NCBI RefSeq assembly: GCF_001424405.1
Contig: NZ_LMPS01000001.1
Span: forward strand, 208,239-272,238
DNA length: 64,000 nucleotides
Direction of reading: 5' to 3'
Source: Dyadobacter sp. Leaf189
GTDB lineage: Bacteria; Bacteroidota; Bacteroidia; Cytophagales; Spirosomataceae
The notes beneath the pieces were generated by a model. That model was not told where the DNA came from. It ran no database searches and saw only the letters and a list, made by a program, of their open reading frames with translations. The position numbers were made by a program, and so were the translations under genes. Every line of letters starts with the position of its first letter. The stretch's first letter is position 1. Of this stretch, positions 62,895 to 64,000 are shown piece by piece.

Positions 62895-64000
62895 TTGTCG
62901 ACTTACTTTAAAAATATATCAGAAGGAATTACAACCACAATGACGGGATTGCGGCTGACGCTGCGGCATTTGTGGGGGGCGAGAAACAGGAGAAAGCTGG
63001 TTGATATCCGTTCTGATGATTTTTATAGTCAGAATGACGGGATGGTCACCATTCAGTATCCTCTTGAAACCATTCCAATTCCTGACAATGGGCGGTACCG
63101 GCTTCACAATGAAATAGACGATTGCATTGTCTGTGATAAATGTGTGAAAGTGTGCCCGGTCGATTGCATTGAAATTGAGCCTATCCGGGCTGTGGAAGAG
63201 GTTGGGCGCGCTTCCGACGGTTCGCCGATCCGACTGTATGCGGCTAAGTTTGACATTGATATGGCCAAATGTTGCTATTGCGGCCTTTGTACAACGGTTT
63301 GCCCTACGGAGTGTCTTACGATGACCAAAACGTTTGATTACAGTGAGTTTGATGTGCGGGATATGGTTTACAATTATTCCAATCTCACACCTGAGCAGGC
63401 CGACGAGAAACGTGCGCTTTTGGAACAGTTTCAAAAGGAAAAAGAAGCTGCAAAAGCTGCCAAACCGGTGGAGGCAAAACAGCCAACAGAGCCCACAGCA
63501 CCACGTCCTGCATTCAAACCTACGATCAAGCCTAAACCACAAGTTGAAGAGAAGCCGGCAGAAGCAGCTGAGAATGCGAAAGAGTCGAAGCCAGCACGGC
63601 CGGTTTTCAAACCTAAAAAGCCTGTCGATAATAGTACAGCTACGGAGAATCCTGCTGCTGAACCCGTAGCGACACCAGATCCAAAACCTGCTTTTCGTCC
63701 TACACTAAAGCCGAAAGTAGTTCCTCAGGAAAACAGCGAAAAGCCGGTCTCAGAAACACCTGCGGAAGCTCCGGTACCAGCGAAACCTGCATTTAAACCC
63801 ACAATGAAGCCAAAAGCTGTTGCTGACGAGAATGTGGAGAAGCCAGTTTCAGAAACACCCGCAGAAGCTCCGGCGCCAGCGAAGCCTGCATTTAAACCAA
63901 CCATGAAGCCGAAGGCTGTTGCTGACGAAAATGTGGAAAAGCCGGTTTCTGAAACGCCTGCAGAAGCTCCGGTACCAGCGAAACCTGCATTTAAACCAAC
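62895..64000 (+). CDS. nuoI: NuoI-like 4Fe-4S subunit of NADH-quinone oxidoreductase with repetitive tail (partial)
   Basis: The frame is open to the right edge. A TTG at 62895 is taken as start because the following STYFKNISEGITTTMTGLRL is NuoI-like; an ATG at 62940 is the alternative. Two 4Fe-4S sites, CIVCDKCVKVCPVDC (about residue 77) and CCYCGLCTTVCPTEC (about residue 127), carry electrons to quinone. NuoI normally ends soon after. Here about 190 more residues of Pro/Ala/Lys/Glu-rich sequence follow, with repeated PAFKPTMKPK and 33-residue units, and run past the window. Confidence 0.85.
   Translation, partial: MSTYFKNISEGITTTMTGLRLTLRHLWGARNRRKLVDIRSDDFYSQNDGMVTIQYPLETIPIPDNGRYRLHNEIDDCIVCDKCVKVCPVDCIEIEPIRAVEEVGRASDGSPIRLYAAKFDIDMAKCCYCGLCTTVCPTECLTMTKTFDYSEFDVRDMVYNYSNLTPEQADEKRALLEQFQKEKEAAKAAKPVEAKQPTEPTAPRPAFKPTIKPKPQVEEKPAEAAENAKESKPARPVFKPKKPVDNSTATENPAAEPVATPDPKPAFRPTLKPKVVPQENSEKPVSETPAEAPVPAKPAFKPTMKPKAVADENVEKPVSETPAEAPAPAKPAFKPTMKPKAVADENVEKPVSETPAEAPVPAKPAFKP
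63738..64000 (+). repeat. 99-bp tandem repeat in the nuoI-like tail
   Basis: Units begin at 63738, 63837 and 63936, each encoding 33 residues (EKPVSETPAEAP, then AKPAFKPTMKPKAVADENV). The third is cut by the window edge. A looser PAFKPT-type ancestor repeats further upstream from about 63505. Confidence 0.92.

Overview
The window looks like part of a Bacteroidota chromosome of the Cytophagales type, Dyadobacter-like by inference. The lineage markers are gldH, a PorT-type barrel gene directly overlapping ubiE, a type IX secretion C-terminal sorting domain at the left edge, TTTG / TAnnTTTG-like promoters ahead of the tRNA genes, and many small Bacteroidota-only conserved proteins.

The left chromosomal arm (1-13197) carries housekeeping and envelope genes: an EbfC-type nucleoid protein, a GT2 glycosyltransferase, a PspC protein, a cold-shock protein, lysS, an AsmA-like protein, an OmpR-type response regulator, an AI-2E-type permease, gldH, and a two-gene Fe-S electron-transfer operon. 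It ends at a tRNA-Phe gene.

From 13219 to 48175 lies an integrated mobile element of about 34.9 kb. The 53 bases at the 3' end of tRNA-Phe are repeated exactly at 48123-48175. A tyrosine recombinase sits just inside the right end, and a 17-bp near-identical repeat is found just inside both ends. The left half holds a DUF2971 gene, a VirD4/TraG coupling protein, a MobC plus relaxase module, umuDC, and a compact six-gene defence operon: C5 methyltransferase, Vsr, MutL-like ATPase, Z1 ATPase, PD-(D/E)XK protein and AIPR protein. This is an MZA-type layout. A convergent gene for an unrecognised 603-aa protein with a PD-(D/E)XK-like motif follows.

The middle (32.6-39.2 kb) is a patchwork. It has an IS110-family transposase followed by three tandem ~163-nt structured units bounded by TTAAGCGGCC/GGCCGCTTAA, the most unusual structure seen. 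These may be multiple bridge/seek-RNA-type right ends. A diverged 110-bp direct repeat flanks the group, and next come a P4-type integrase and a two-gene SMC-like ATPase unit. The right part (39.4-46.6 kb) holds a second mobilisation module: an HTH protein, a toprim primase, ArdC behind a large imperfect hairpin, and a 913-aa MOBF relaxase-helicase. No type IV secretion channel genes are visible, so the element is probably mobilisable rather than self-transmissible, and it looks composite.

The right chromosomal arm (48176-64000) has an M48 protease, a PD-(D/E)XK-like protein, an outer-membrane barrel protein, ubiE-porT, tRNA-Val, an acyltransferase, a sugar isomerase/oxidoreductase pair, a three-gene polysaccharide operon (bi-domain dehydrogenase, heparinase-like protein, GT4), and the start of a NuoI-like ferredoxin subunit with a long 33-residue-repeat tail running off the window.
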